A DNA stretch of 64,000 nt, from the NCBI GenBank assembly GCA_963742535.1, contig CAVUMC010000002.1:1426001-1490000 (forward strand), written 5' to 3'. The translations under genes and the position numbers were made by a program. Under the pieces are notes generated by a model. The model was not told the DNA's origin and ran no database searches. It saw only the letters and a list, made by a program, of their open reading frames with translations. The DNA is from VRUE01 sp963742535 (GTDB lineage Bacteria > Actinomycetota > Thermoleophilia > Solirubrobacterales > 70-9). Positions 26,590-35,964 of this stretch are shown here, in pieces (the stretch's first letter is position 1; each line of letters starts with the position of its first letter).

Positions 26590-29502
26590 ATGGATCCCAT
26601 ACTGCAAGAACTACTAGTCGGTCTAGTTAGTAATGGCCTTAGCGAAATCGTCGCTCATGGTGAGAGCCCCGACAAGCGCGACTCAGGAAATGCCGTTGAT
26701 GCAGCAGTAAAGGATGCGGTTAGGCAACTGACTGACATTGAAGCAATTCTGCCGGTGTTGGGCGGCGAGCAGCTTCGGGAATTTTTGCGATCAGCCGAGG
26801 CCCACAATGCCATTCGGCAGATTTTTGCGTCAGCAAGTACGAAAGAGTTGGATACCGTGGAGTCCGAGTTCTACCAACTCTGGCTCAGACGTACCAGCGG
26901 CTCAGAATCCGCACGAACCGAGGTAGATCGTTTGTTTAGATCTCTGGTTGATCTATGCCAGAGATCGCTCGACCGGGCTATTGCGAGCGGGAACTTGACA
27001 GCGATAGAGGCTCGGTCTGCCCAACGCCACGCCGAGCTTCGAGGCGCGATCAACAGCCTTAACCGATCCGTAGGCACGCTGGCAAGCGCCCACGCTCTAG
27101 ACATTGCAGAAATCGACGGTTATGCCGTCAAGTACAGACGTCAGATAGCAATGCGTGAGGGGACCATAACTCCACCAGCACTCGATTCAGCACGTCAAGT
27201 CCCAATTGATTCACTCTATGTGCCTGGGAGACTAGAAGCCGTCGATACATCTGGCGCTGCCGCGATGGGATACGACCACTTCGGTCAAACACTATTTCGC
27301 CGGGTAGTGCTAGGCAATCCAGGGTCCGGAAAGTCAACCCTTGCAAAGAAGCTAGCTGCCGACCTTGCCCGTGATCAGCTAAGCCTAGGTCACCGGCCTT
27401 CAGGGATCGTGCCATTTCTAGTCGTGCTGCGTGACTTTGGCGCACATAAGCGGGAGGTTCGTTGCTCGATTGTTGACTTCATCAGCACAACTAGTAATTC
27501 GCGCTATCAATTGGCGCCACCTCCAGGAGCAATTGAATATCTCCTCCTGACAGGCCGAGCGATGGTGATCTTTGATGGCCTCGATGAGTTGCTTGACACA
27601 AGCTACCGCGCAGAGATCTCGGGCGACGTCGAAAGTTTCGCAAATCTTTATCCGGCGATACCCATCCTCGTTACCTCCCGGGAGGTCGGATATCAACAGG
27701 CACCTCTTTCTCCAGATGTGTTTAGTGCGTTTCGGCTTGCATCTTTTTCGGATCCTCAAATACGGCAATACGCACAAAACTGGTTTCGGCTCGATAAGGC
27801 GAGCAGCGACGCAGACAAGCAGGCTGAAGCTTTTATGCAGGATAGTGCCGTCGTTTCGGATCTCAGATCCAATGCTCTAATGCTTGGTCTTATGTGCAAT
27901 CTCTACAAGGGGTCCGGTTACATTCCGCGCAACCGGCCAGATGTCTATGAGGCATGTGCAGTAATGCTTTTCGACCGCTGGGATCGACTGCGTCAGATAG
28001 GTAAACCTCTCAACATTGAGAGTCTTCTACGCCCGGCTATGCAGCATCTAGCAGCGTGGATCTACGCCGACCCAGAGTTGCAAAGCGGTGTTACTGAGCG
28101 GGATCTAATCGAAACCACAAGCTCGTTCCTGCTCAATCGCCGCTTCGAGCACGAGGAGGATGCAGAACTTGAGGCCCGGCGCTTCATAGAGCTCTGCCGA
28201 GGCCGGGCGTGGGTTTTCACCGATACAGGAACAACCCCTACGGGGGAGCGCCTATACCAGTTCACCCATAGGACGTTCCTTGAGTTTTTCACGGCCGGAC
28301 ACCTTGTTCGCACCCACCCGACCCCAGAGAAGTTGCTCAAAGCCTTGCAACCTCATATTTCAGTAAAGGAGTGGGACGTCGTTGCACAACTCGCTTTTCA
28401 GCTCCTTGAGCACAACGTAGATGGAGCCACTGATGTGCTGCTGTCAGCGCTCACAGACTGTCCGGACAAAGCCGATGAGGAGACGGCTTCTAATCGTCTG
28501 GACTTTGCGGTACGCAGTCTTGAGTTCTTGGTTCCTTCTCCAATTGTTACAAGGTGCTTGGTAGCACAAGGGTTCGAGTGGCTTATGCAGTTACTGGCGT
28601 CCGGGCAAGGTATGAGTGAGGGACCTGCGAGCTACACAGATCAAGGTAGCGTTGATACTGTACTTGCGTTTCTAGGGGCAAATCCAGAGAATGCTCGACC
28701 GATCCAAGAAGGCTTTCTTAAGAAGTTGGGCGAGTACCTGTATGACCCAAACGTAGCGATTTATGCAGCTGAGTTGGCTATCAACCTTCCTGTTGGAGCC
28801 AGACGGCCAAGGGGATCAGGCAATGAGGACCTCGCCGTCGTTATAAAGCAACAACTTGTCGACGAGCATCGAGAGTGCCTGACCACGCTCGCTCAGGACA
28901 ACCAATGGATTGGCGTCGATTTGCTGATGTCCGGCGCAATTGACATGGGCGACTATGTACCCCACCATGGACTTGGGCCGCTTTTCCAAGAGCGTGCCTA
29001 CACTCTTTTTCCAGGCACTCGCCGCGTACCTTTTGTCGAAATTCTCCTTGCTTCTCTTTTGCAAAGTTATTCGGGAAAACTAGAGAAGGGTGACTGCTTT
29101 TCTGCTCTAACGAGCTTGGCTCCTTACTTGACTCCAAGTGCGTTGAGCAACGTAACCGTCCCAGACGGTGGATGGCTGTCGCGCATGGCGAGAAGTGAAT
29201 TCGATGAAGCAAAGGCTGATCCCTACGATCTGACAAGCGATCAAATGTATTCTGCCTTTATCCTTTTGGCAGTCCTGTATGAGAATTCTCTTGGTGCTCG
29301 AGATCTCCCCGGGGACATTGGACGTTCTTCCCTGGGAGCCTTACTTGCTTCAATATTGACTGCTCGAAGCAATCGAGATATCGGGTCAGTTTCTAGCGTA
29401 ATAGGCCACATGAGCTTCTCGTCTTATCAGGGCAAAATAGTAACGGCCTGGGTTCAGGGCTCATTGTCACTTCATCCGCACGCAGTACCCGACGAGACTT
29501 AG
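26590..29502 (+). CDS. NACHT-domain NTPase, candidate antiphage defence protein
   Basis: This protein has 970 residues. An N-terminal helical region (1-220) precedes a NACHT P-loop NTPase: Walker A GNPGSGKST (242-250), Walker B VIFDGLDEL (326-334), sensor-type VTSRE (361-365), the SNALMLGLMCNLYKGSGYIP stretch (427-446), and FTHRTFLEFFTAGHL (558-572), the winged-helix motif of NACHT proteins. Residues 590-970 are helical without clear repeats, the place of the sensor in bacterial NACHT (bNACHT) defence proteins. No separate effector domain is evident. Base composition and codon use are visibly more AT-rich than all flanking genes, which points to horizontal transfer. It sits between GT2 and wzx, its stop overlapping that of wzx. 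The defence role is inferred from the family; the domain call is firm. Confidence 0.87.
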   Translation: MDPILQELLVGLVSNGLSEIVAHGESPDKRDSGNAVDAAVKDAVRQLTDIEAILPVLGGEQLREFLRSAEAHNAIRQIFASASTKELDTVESEFYQLWLRRTSGSESARTEVDRLFRSLVDLCQRSLDRAIASGNLTAIEARSAQRHAELRGAINSLNRSVGTLASAHALDIAEIDGYAVKYRRQIAMREGTITPPALDSARQVPIDSLYVPGRLEAVDTSGAAAMGYDHFGQTLFRRVVLGNPGSGKSTLAKKLAADLARDQLSLGHRPSGIVPFLVVLRDFGAHKREVRCSIVDFISTTSNSRYQLAPPPGAIEYLLLTGRAMVIFDGLDELLDTSYRAEISGDVESFANLYPAIPILVTSREVGYQQAPLSPDVFSAFRLASFSDPQIRQYAQNWFRLDKASSDADKQAEAFMQDSAVVSDLRSNALMLGLMCNLYKGSGYIPRNRPDVYEACAVMLFDRWDRLRQIGKPLNIESLLRPAMQHLAAWIYADPELQSGVTERDLIETTSSFLLNRRFEHEEDAELEARRFIELCRGRAWVFTDTGTTPTGERLYQFTHRTFLEFFTAGHLVRTHPTPEKLLKALQPHISVKEWDVVAQLAFQLLEHNVDGATDVLLSALTDCPDKADEETASNRLDFAVRSLEFLVPSPIVTRCLVAQGFEWLMQLLASGQGMSEGPASYTDQGSVDTVLAFLGANPENARPIQEGFLKKLGEYLYDPNVAIYAAELAINLPVGARRPRGSGNEDLAVVIKQQLVDEHRECLTTLAQDNQWIGVDLLMSGAIDMGDYVPHHGLGPLFQERAYTLFPGTRRVPFVEILLASLLQSYSGKLEKGDCFSALTSLAPYLTPSALSNVTVPDGGWLSRMARSEFDEAKADPYDLTSDQMYSAFILLAVLYENSLGARDLPGDIGRSSLGALLASILTARSNRDIGSVSSVIGHMSFSSYQGKIVTAWVQGSLSLHPHAVPDET

Positions 29503-31040
29503 AAGCGAGAGTCCTCGTCGATGCGCTCCGCCTCGTAGACCTCGGGGATGCGGCCGTCGACGCCGTCTCCCGTGGGGCGTAGGGCTCGAAGGCTGGCCAC
29601 GACCTCGCCGGGATGGCGGAGGCGGGCAAGCCAGCGTCGCTCACCCGCGGTGAAGAAGCCGATCGCCAGCAGTGCCAGTGGGTAGATGAGCCAGAGCAGG
29701 ACGCGTGAGACGAGCCCCTCGAAGCCGTCGGTCGGCAGCAGCAGCTCGCCGAGGCCGACCAGGGCCGCGGAGACGGCGAGGACGCGGAGTAGCCGCCCCC
29801 ATTCGTAGGGCACCGGGAAGAGCCGCTGGGTAAAGACGTACATCAGCGCCAACAGGACGAGGTAGGAGGCGACGAGGGCGAGGCCGGCGCCGACGATGCC
29901 GAGCGGCGGCACCAGGGCGAGGTTGAGGGCGATGTTGGCGACGAGGGCCGCGGCGGTTGCGGGAAGGTTGAACTCGGTGCGGCCCGTGCGGCCAAGGATG
30001 ACGACGAGGACCATGTAGAGCGCGTAGAGGGTGACGCCGGTGGCGACCAGGCCGATCGCCTTGTAGGAGCCGAAGAATTCCGGCGCGGCGAGCAGGCGGA
30101 CGATCCAGCGCGAGAGCAGCCACATGCCGGCGACGACGAAGGCGCAGCCGGCGACGAACAGGGTGACCACCGTGGCGTAGGCGCGTTTCGCCTCACCGTC
30201 GTCGCGGATCGAGTAGGCGAGCGGCGGCCAGGCGAGCTGGAAGCCGCGGACGAGGACGTTGACCCCCTGGGCGAACTTGACCGCGAGCGAGTAGAGGCCG
30301 GCAGCGGCCGCGCCGGAGGTGCGGAGAAGGATGAGCCGGTCGACGAAGTTGAGCCCGTAGAGCGAGAGCTCAGCCGGCATCGTCGGCAGGCCGAAGCGCG
30401 TCAGCCGGCGCAACAGCGGACGCTCGAAGCGCAACGAGAGCCGGTGGCGGTGGACGAAGAGGAGCGCCAGGACGACGATCGCGCCGCTGGCGTAGCTGCC
30501 GACCAGCAGCCCCCGGGTGCCCTCTTCCGCGCCGATGACGAGGACGACCGTGATGGCGATCGCCAGCAGCACGTTGATGATCGTGGTGACGAAGAAGGCG
30601 CGGGCGCGCTCCTCGAGGCGGAAGAGGGTGAGCAGGTACTCGCTCATCGTCAGCACCCAGAGTCCGCCGATCGAGATCCGCGCCAGGTCGGGCGCGGACT
30701 TGTTGAGCAGCGCTTCGGAGATCGGCTGCGCGAAGGGCAGTGCGATCACGGCGGCGGCGGTCGCGAGCCAGAAGAGCGCCGCGAAGGAGGTGGCGACGAC
30801 TTGGTCTGGATCCTCGCCCTCCTTGTAATAGAAGCGCAGCAGCGCCTCGAGCATGCCGAAGCGGACGACGATGCTGGCCGAGACAACCGCGGCGAACATC
30901 ACCTCGGCATCCCCGTAGTCGGTCAGCGTCAGGTAACGCGTGTAGAGCGGCAGCAGCGCCACCGCGATCAGCTTCGAGACGATGCTGGCCGCCGTGTAGG
31001 CGGCACCCGTCGTCGCTAGGCGGCGCAGGTATCCCGACAC
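29499..31040 (-). CDS. Polysaccharide flippase (Wzx-like, MOP superfamily)
   Basis: This 513-residue, about 14-helix membrane protein starts YLRRLATTGAAYTAASIVSK then LIAVALLPLYTRYLTLTDYG, the standard Wzx/RfbX N-terminus. Later comes LTRFGLPTMPAELSLYGLNF. It moves undecaprenyl-linked oligosaccharide across the membrane. It lies 9 bases downstream of the polymerase/ligase gene on the same strand. Its C-terminal tail (RIPEVYEAERIDEDSRF) ends exactly where the NACHT gene ends, the two stop codons overlapping on opposite strands. Confidence 0.88.
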   Translation of the reverse strand: MSGYLRRLATTGAAYTAASIVSKLIAVALLPLYTRYLTLTDYGDAEVMFAAVVSASIVVRFGMLEALLRFYYKEGEDPDQVVATSFAALFWLATAAAVIALPFAQPISEALLNKSAPDLARISIGGLWVLTMSEYLLTLFRLEERARAFFVTTIINVLLAIAITVVLVIGAEEGTRGLLVGSYASGAIVVLALLFVHRHRLSLRFERPLLRRLTRFGLPTMPAELSLYGLNFVDRLILLRTSGAAAAGLYSLAVKFAQGVNVLVRGFQLAWPPLAYSIRDDGEAKRAYATVVTLFVAGCAFVVAGMWLLSRWIVRLLAAPEFFGSYKAIGLVATGVTLYALYMVLVVILGRTGRTEFNLPATAAALVANIALNLALVPPLGIVGAGLALVASYLVLLALMYVFTQRLFPVPYEWGRLLRVLAVSAALVGLGELLLPTDGFEGLVSRVLLWLIYPLALLAIGFFTAGERRWLARLRHPGEVVASLRALRPTGDGVDGRIPEVYEAERIDEDSRF

Positions 31041-31049
31041 GGATCGACC

Positions 31050-32571
31050 CTAGCCGCCCGCGGGGGCGGCATCGGGCGCGCGGGCCGTGGCTGCGAGCGA
31101 AACAGCGGCGGCCAGCAGCACCCAGGTGATCGGATCCTCGAAGAAGCCGGCGTAGGCCATCGTGTGCACGAGCAGGGCAACGAAGGTGGCGAGCACCGCC
31201 GCCCGGGCGACCGAGAGCCGCCGCAAGAGGCCGCGCCCCATCGTCCAAAGTGCCGCCACCAGCAGGGCGGCGTACGCAATCAGGCCGACCAGGCCCTGCT
31301 CAGCGGCAACGGTGATCGGCTCGGTGTGGGAGACGGAGACCGGGGCTTTGCGGCTGTCGACGTGCTGGCGGTAGGCCTTGGGGAAACTGCCCGAAGCCGT
31401 AGCCGTAGACAGGTCGCTGGGCGAAGAGGTGGATCCCCCCGGAGACGAGGTTGGCGCGGCCGCTGGTGTCGATGTTGATCCGGTCGAAGCTGAAGCTGCC
31501 GGCGAGGGTGACGATCAGCATCGTCCCGGCGACGCCGGCCACGGCGGCGATCGCGGTCCATTTGACGCTCCAGCGTAGGGCGGCCAGAATGACGAGGCCG
31601 GCGAGCAGCGCCGCGTAGCTCGACTGCGAGAAGGTCGGCACCAGGCCGAACCAGACGATCGCGATCAACCCGGTGAGCAGGGCCAGCGTCCGCCGCTCCC
31701 GCGCCCAGAGCAGGGCCGACATCGCAATCACGGCGACCAGAGCCAGATAGCGGCCATAGATGTTGGGGTCCCAGAAGACGGAATTGACCCGGAAGTAGGT
31801 GTGGAATTCGTTGGAACGGATCACCTGGTCGTTCCAGAAGAGGGCGCGGGTCGCCCACTCGACGGTGCCGACCAGGACGAAGCAGGCGGCTGAGATGCCG
31901 ATCACCCAGAGGGTGAGGGTCAGCAGGCGGCGGTCCCAGGTGATGTCTCGTAGTAGGCCGTAGACGAGCGAGAACGGGACAAAGAAGAAGCAGGCGTTCT
32001 GTAGGCCCTTCGAAAAGTCCTCTGAATACAGCGCCTGCACCGCGTACAAGATCACCACTACTGCGAGAAGGCGGGGCACCCACCTTGCTGGGCAGGCGGG
32101 TCCTGTCACCGCAGGGGACCCCCCACCCCTTCCGGTCGCTAAAGCGTCCTCAGGGGCGGGTCCCCCTACGGTGCCACCCCCCGGCAGGAGCCGCGCGAGC
32201 ACCCCGCCTGAGATCACTAGGTAGAGCGGTACCAGGAGGTTCGCCGTGTCACCGCCGGCATTCAGAGGAATCCGGAAGGGAAGAGCCGCGATGATCGCCA
32301 GGGGCAGCAAGACCGGCCAGCGTTTGAAGACGTAGGCCAAGGTGACACTGACGGCGATTGCTAGGGCTCCGAGGAGGACGAGGCGTGTGGGGCTGTGGCG
32401 GAGGTCGGCGATTTGGTGGGAGTGCCATTGGTCGCCGAGGATGAGGACGGGGAAGAGGATTAGGGCCGTCAGCATTGCCAGGGAGCGGAGGCGGCCGGAG
32501 GGGAGCAGGATCGCTCCTGCGGCGGCTAGGGAAGCGGCGATGAGGCCGAGGGCGGCGAGAACGTCGCTCAA
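31050..32571 (-). CDS. O-antigen polymerase/ligase-like membrane protein, one frameshift
   Basis: This is a polytopic membrane protein of the Wzy/WaaL type. The start is taken as the TTG at 32571, overlapping the preceding stop; a GTG at 32613 is also open. The C-half carries the family's periplasmic region: SVFWDPNIYGRYLALVAVIA and PVYGYGFGQFPQ. Near 31383 the frame breaks. One extra G explains it, and the sequence continues as AYRQHVDSRKAPVSVSHTEP then ITVAAEQGLVGLIAYAALLV, the typical 'H(T/N)xP...EQGLVGL' ligase motif, to TAG at 31050. The repaired length is about 507 residues. A Gly/Pro-rich insert between two helices is encoded by an inverted repeat (32107-32173). Confidence 0.8.
32107..32173. 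repeat. GC-rich inverted repeat inside the polymerase/ligase gene
   Basis: CACCGCAGGGGACCC (from 32107) pairs with GGGTCCCCCTACGGTG (ending 32173), with one mismatch and a bulge. The flanking CCCACCCC and GGGGCGGG extend the stem. It lies in frame in a loop between transmembrane helices and encodes GGGTVGGPAPEDALATGRGG-like low-complexity residues. Confidence 0.55.
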
Positions 32572-33092
32572 GGCTTCGCTCCCGTCGAGCGAGCGGCGCT
32601 GCCGCTCTTGCACTTGCCAGCCGGGTTCTTCTTGGCCCGGTGCAGTTTCATCGAGCCCGGCGGCACCAAGACGCGGTCTTGGCCGAGCAATTTGACCCTG
32701 AGCTTGTAGCGGCCCGGTGGCGCGATGCCGTCGTTACGGCTGCGGCCGTCCCAGTAGTAGGTGTGGAAGTGGTAGCGCTTGAGGTAGGTGTCGCGGGCGA
32801 GCGTGATCACCACGCGGCCGCCGGGCTTCACCACCTGCACGGTTCCGTGGTCGGTCGTGGTGGTGCGGAAGCGGATCCGCATCGTGTCGTAGCGACAGTC
32901 CCCGTTAGGGGTGAAGCTGTGAACCGGGTGCTTCGGGTGCAGGTTGGGGACTGCGACGAAAGTGACCCGGTCGATGACCAGCGGGTCCCGCTTCAGTCGC
33001 TGGGACCAGGCGAAAGCGGCGAGTGTGGCGAGGACTAGGAGGGCAAAGACGAGGCCGGCCCAGCGGCTAGCCCGTAGCGGCATTGTCTTCAC
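32568..33092 (-). CDS. Membrane-anchored protein with FlgD-like Ig domain
   Basis: About 171-174 residues; start GTG 33092 or ATG 33083, both overlapping the end of the LytR_C gene. One N-terminal helix (WAGLVFALLVLATLAAFAWS) anchors an exported domain. Its pattern FTPNGDCRYDTMRIRFRTTT, VKPGGRVVITLARDTY, YYWDGRSRNDGIAPPGRYKL matches the FlgD/CHU-type Ig fold (F-P-N-G-D...W-DG...P-G-Y). A Lys-rich tail follows. It is expressed between the LytR_C gene and the polymerase gene with overlapping ends, suggesting a role in surface-polymer attachment or export. That role is inference. Confidence 0.72.
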   Translation of the reverse strand: MKTMPLRASRWAGLVFALLVLATLAAFAWSQRLKRDPLVIDRVTFVAVPNLHPKHPVHSFTPNGDCRYDTMRIRFRTTTTDHGTVQVVKPGGRVVITLARDTYLKRYHFHTYYWDGRSRNDGIAPPGRYKLRVKLLGQDRVLVPPGSMKLHRAKKNPAGKCKSGSAARSTGAKP

Positions 33093-33837
33093 CGACGATC
33101 ACCGAAACGGGTGAGCCACCGGAGACCGATTCGATTTCGGGCGTCATCAGCTTCACTTCGGAGATGTCCAGCGCCTTGGCGACCTTGCTGGCTTCCGGCT
33201 TGTGGCCACGCTCGAACATCACGATGCTGTCTTCGAAGCTGGTGCTGCTGTTGGTGACAGCACCGAGCTGGAAGCCCTTGCTCTCGACTTTGTCGCCGAA
33301 TTCGGCGGCGAGACCCGGCACCGCGGTGCCGTTGAGCACGGTCACTTCGATTTCACCCGGCTTCACCGCCTTCGCCGACTTGGCCTTGCCGCCCTTGCCA
33401 TCGGCGGTTGAGTCGGAGCTCTGCGTGACCAGGTAGGCGACGCCACCGGCGACGACCAAGACGAGGACGAAGATCAGCACTAGGTAGCGCGGCTCGGCGA
33501 GGTGGGAGCCGAAGTTGGACAAGCCTCCACGCAGGCGCTCACCGCGGGTCTGCTCGGGCAACCCTTCATCGCGACGACGTCGTCGCACCTCGCGCTCCTC
33601 GATCGCCGCGTGCTCGGCGGTGCGCGCTTCCTCCAGCGCCCGCAACTCATCGGCCCGTTTGGCGGCGGAAGCCGAGGTCGCGTCCTTGCGCTCGCCTTCG
33701 CGCTCCGGCGCTGAGCCGGCCCACTCGCGCAGGCGGCGGATGTCGCGACCCTGCGAAAAAGCGAGCATGGCGAGGACGGCGAGGCCGAGGAATGCAGCCA
33801 GGCCTGCAAAGGCGCCGATTTCCTTGATCAACTCCAC
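33067..33837 (-). CDS. LytR_C-domain membrane protein
   Basis: This protein has 256 residues from a GTG at 33837. It has an N-terminal helix (AGLAAFLGLAVLAMLAFS), a highly charged cytoplasmic segment (ALEEARTAEHAAIEEREVRR), a second helix (YLVLIFVLVLVVAGGVAYLV, about residues 119-138), then a LytR/CpsA/Psr C-terminal domain (IEVTVLNGTAVPGLAAEFGD... to MTPEIESVSGGSPVSVIVGE). No LCP catalytic domain is present, so it is not itself a phosphotransferase. LytR_C-only proteins often occur near cell-wall polymer genes, as here. Two helices with a charged loop distinguish it from the usual single-pass forms. Confidence 0.8.
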   Translation of the reverse strand: MELIKEIGAFAGLAAFLGLAVLAMLAFSQGRDIRRLREWAGSAPEREGERKDATSASAAKRADELRALEEARTAEHAAIEEREVRRRRRDEGLPEQTRGERLRGGLSNFGSHLAEPRYLVLIFVLVLVVAGGVAYLVTQSSDSTADGKGGKAKSAKAVKPGEIEVTVLNGTAVPGLAAEFGDKVESKGFQLGAVTNSSTSFEDSIVMFERGHKPEASKVAKALDISEVKLMTPEIESVSGGSPVSVIVGEDNAATG

Positions 33838-33838
33838 T

Positions 33839-34001
33839 GATGCCCTGCCTCATGACGTGGACCGGGAAATGACGAGACCCGGGCGTCGCCAGACAAGGAC
33901 GCAGGGAGCCCGAATAGCAACGCTATTCGGGCGACTGAGGACGCGGTATGACGGCGAACCGGGGCCGTCATTTGCGGTCTGACGTCATGAGGCAGGGCAT
34001 C
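33839..34001. repeat. 163-bp nested palindrome between two minus-strand genes
   Basis: The outer arms are perfect 20-mers: GATGCCCTGCCTCATGACGT (33839-33858) and its complement (33982-34001). Inner segments around AAATGACG and CGTCATTT also pair. The centre is a perfect 11-bp stem, GCCCGAATAGC-AAC-GCTATTCGGGC (33908-33932). All levels share one centre at 33920, so the whole element folds into a single cruciform-like hairpin. It separates the stop of the 4,6-dehydratase gene from the start of the LytR_C gene. It could be a miniature mobile element or a strong processing/termination structure. No long T-run follows. Confidence 0.85.
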
Positions 34002-34017
34002 GGATGGCTGCGAGAGG

Positions 34018-35907
34018 CTACTCGTCGTAAGCAACTGCCGCCGCGTCACCACCGGGAGCGGTGATCATCTCGACGACGCGCTGAGCCAGATTAGCCTCAT
34101 CACCGGCCATCACCAGGTGCTCGAGCGAATTCAGCGTCGACTCGACCCACTCGGGGTCGAGCGGCGTCTCCCGCACCGCCCGCTCGATCCGCCGCGCCGC
34201 GGTCGGCTGTCCGCTCTCGGCGAAGCCGAGCAGTTCCTCGTGCAGCTTCTCCCCCGGGCGCGGCTTGGTGAACTCGATCGCGATGTCGGTTTCCGGCTCG
34301 TAGCCGGCGAGGCGAATCATGTTGCGGGCGAGGTCGACGATCCGCACCGGCTCGCCCATGTCGAGGACGAAGACCTCGCCCTTGCCGGCACCGATGTCGC
34401 CAGCTCGAATCACCATCTGCACCGCCTCCGGAATGGTCATGAAGTAGCGCGTCATCTCCGGATGGGTGACGGTGACCGGGCCGCCGCGCTCGATCTGGCG
34501 GCGGAAGATCGGCACGACGCTGCCCGAGGAGGCGAGCACGTTGCCGAAGCGGACGCTGGCGAAGCGGGTGCCGGGGTGTTTGCGCCCGGCCGACTCGACG
34601 ATCCACTCGGCCATCGCCTTCGAGGCCCCCATCACGGTTTTCGGGTTGACCGCCTTGTCGGTGGAGATCAGTACAAAACGCTCGACCTCGGAGGCGGCGG
34701 CGGCCTCGGCGACGATCCGCGTCGCGATCGCGTTGTTGCGCACCGCCTCGAGCGGGTTGGCCTCCATCAGCGGCACGTGCTTGTAGGCGGCGGCGTGGAA
34801 GACGACGCCGGGCTTGAAGCGCTGCATCACCTCCAGCATCCGGGCCGGCTCCTTGCAATCGGCCAGCACCGCCTCGACGTTGGTGCAGTGGCGCTCCTCG
34901 ACCATCTCGCGGTCGATCTGGAAGAGGTTGTCCTCGGCGTGGTCGAGCATCACCAGCAGCCGTGGTTTGACCTGGGCGATCTGGCGGCAGAGCTCGGAGC
35001 CGATCGAGCCACCGGCGCCGGTGACGAGGACGATGCGGTCGCGCAGGTAGGCGCCGACGCGGTCGAGCTCGCGCACGATCGGGTCGCGGCCGAGCACGTC
35101 CTCGACCCGGACCTCGCGCAGCTGCTTGTTGAGCTGGACACCGCCGCGCAGCAGCTCGAAGACGGTGGGCAGGGTGCGGACGCGTATCTCGCGATCACGG
35201 CAAGCGGCGACGACCTTGGCCCGCAGCGTCCCCGGCGCCGAGGGGATCGCGATCACCACCTCGTCGGGATGGGTCTCGTCGAGGATCTTGTCGATCTGCT
35301 TGGTCGAGCCGAGCACCTTGAGGCCGCCGGACATCCGCATGCCGCGCTTGCGCGGATCGTCGTCGACGAAACCGATCGCGGTGACGCCGATGTCGGGGTT
35401 GAGCTGCATCTCGCGCACGACCATCTGGCCGCCCGAGCCGGCGCCAATCACCAGTGCCTCGCGTTTCGGCACCCGGGCGCCGCGCGAAGGGCGTTCGACG
35501 ATCAGGCGCACCGCCAGGCGAGCGCCGGTGACCAGCATCAAGGTGAGCAGAAAGTCCATCACCGCCACCGAGCGCGGCAGGTTGTGGGCGAAGGGCCGCA
35601 GCACGGTGAAGCCGACGACGAGGATCGCGCTGGAGACGGTGACCGCGCGGACGATCTGAAGGAAGTCGCGACCGCTGATGTAGCGCCACCACTTTTGGTA
35701 CATGCCGAAGGCGGCGAAAACGATCAGCTTGAGGACGATGACGAAGCCGACCGACTGGATGAAGAGGACCCAGTAGCGGTGCGGCAGGTCACTCTGGTCG
35801 AGGAAGCGCAGGCGGAACGCCAGGTAGTAGGCGAGCGCGACGAGGACGCCGTCGGCGCAGAGCTGAAGGACCCGGGTGCGATAGACGGGATGGTTGAGGC
35901 GACCCAT
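34018..35907 (-). CDS. UDP-GlcNAc 4,6-dehydratase (WbpM/PglF/CapD type)
   Basis: This 629-residue enzyme makes UDP-4-keto-6-deoxy sugars at the membrane. About four N-terminal helices (QLCADGVLVALAYYLAFRLR and following) lead into a first Rossmann-like domain (EALVIGAGSGGQMVVREM). The catalytic SDR domain follows: IVLVTGAGGSIGSELCRQIA (NAD motif GxxGxxG), VFHAAAYKHVPLMEANPLEA, and RFVLISTDKAVNPKTVMGAS then KAMAEW. This is the S-T-D-K...M-x-x-x-K catalytic arrangement of the inverting and retaining WbpM/PglF group, lacking the usual Tyr as expected. The ATG at 35907 is chosen because the longer open frame lies antisense to the DedA gene. It feeds the sugar transferase of this locus. Confidence 0.92.
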   Translation of the reverse strand: MGRLNHPVYRTRVLQLCADGVLVALAYYLAFRLRFLDQSDLPHRYWVLFIQSVGFVIVLKLIVFAAFGMYQKWWRYISGRDFLQIVRAVTVSSAILVVGFTVLRPFAHNLPRSVAVMDFLLTLMLVTGARLAVRLIVERPSRGARVPKREALVIGAGSGGQMVVREMQLNPDIGVTAIGFVDDDPRKRGMRMSGGLKVLGSTKQIDKILDETHPDEVVIAIPSAPGTLRAKVVAACRDREIRVRTLPTVFELLRGGVQLNKQLREVRVEDVLGRDPIVRELDRVGAYLRDRIVLVTGAGGSIGSELCRQIAQVKPRLLVMLDHAEDNLFQIDREMVEERHCTNVEAVLADCKEPARMLEVMQRFKPGVVFHAAAYKHVPLMEANPLEAVRNNAIATRIVAEAAAASEVERFVLISTDKAVNPKTVMGASKAMAEWIVESAGRKHPGTRFASVRFGNVLASSGSVVPIFRRQIERGGPVTVTHPEMTRYFMTIPEAVQMVIRAGDIGAGKGEVFVLDMGEPVRIVDLARNMIRLAGYEPETDIAIEFTKPRPGEKLHEELLGFAESGQPTAARRIERAVRETPLDPEWVESTLNSLEHLVMAGDEANLAQRVVEMITAPGGDAAAVAYDE

Positions 35908-35964
35908 GGAGCCCCGCGAGTTTAGTTGCTGTTTGGCTTCATCCCTACAATTCTCGCTTCGCGC

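Noticed and set aside
26540..26600. TTGACA before the NACHT gene as a -35 element
   Set aside because: A -10 box at normal spacing would fall inside the coding sequence; no usable -10 is seen upstream of the ATG.
34117..35925. 602-codon plus-strand open frame
   Set aside because: Antisense to the 4,6-dehydratase gene; an artefact of high GC.
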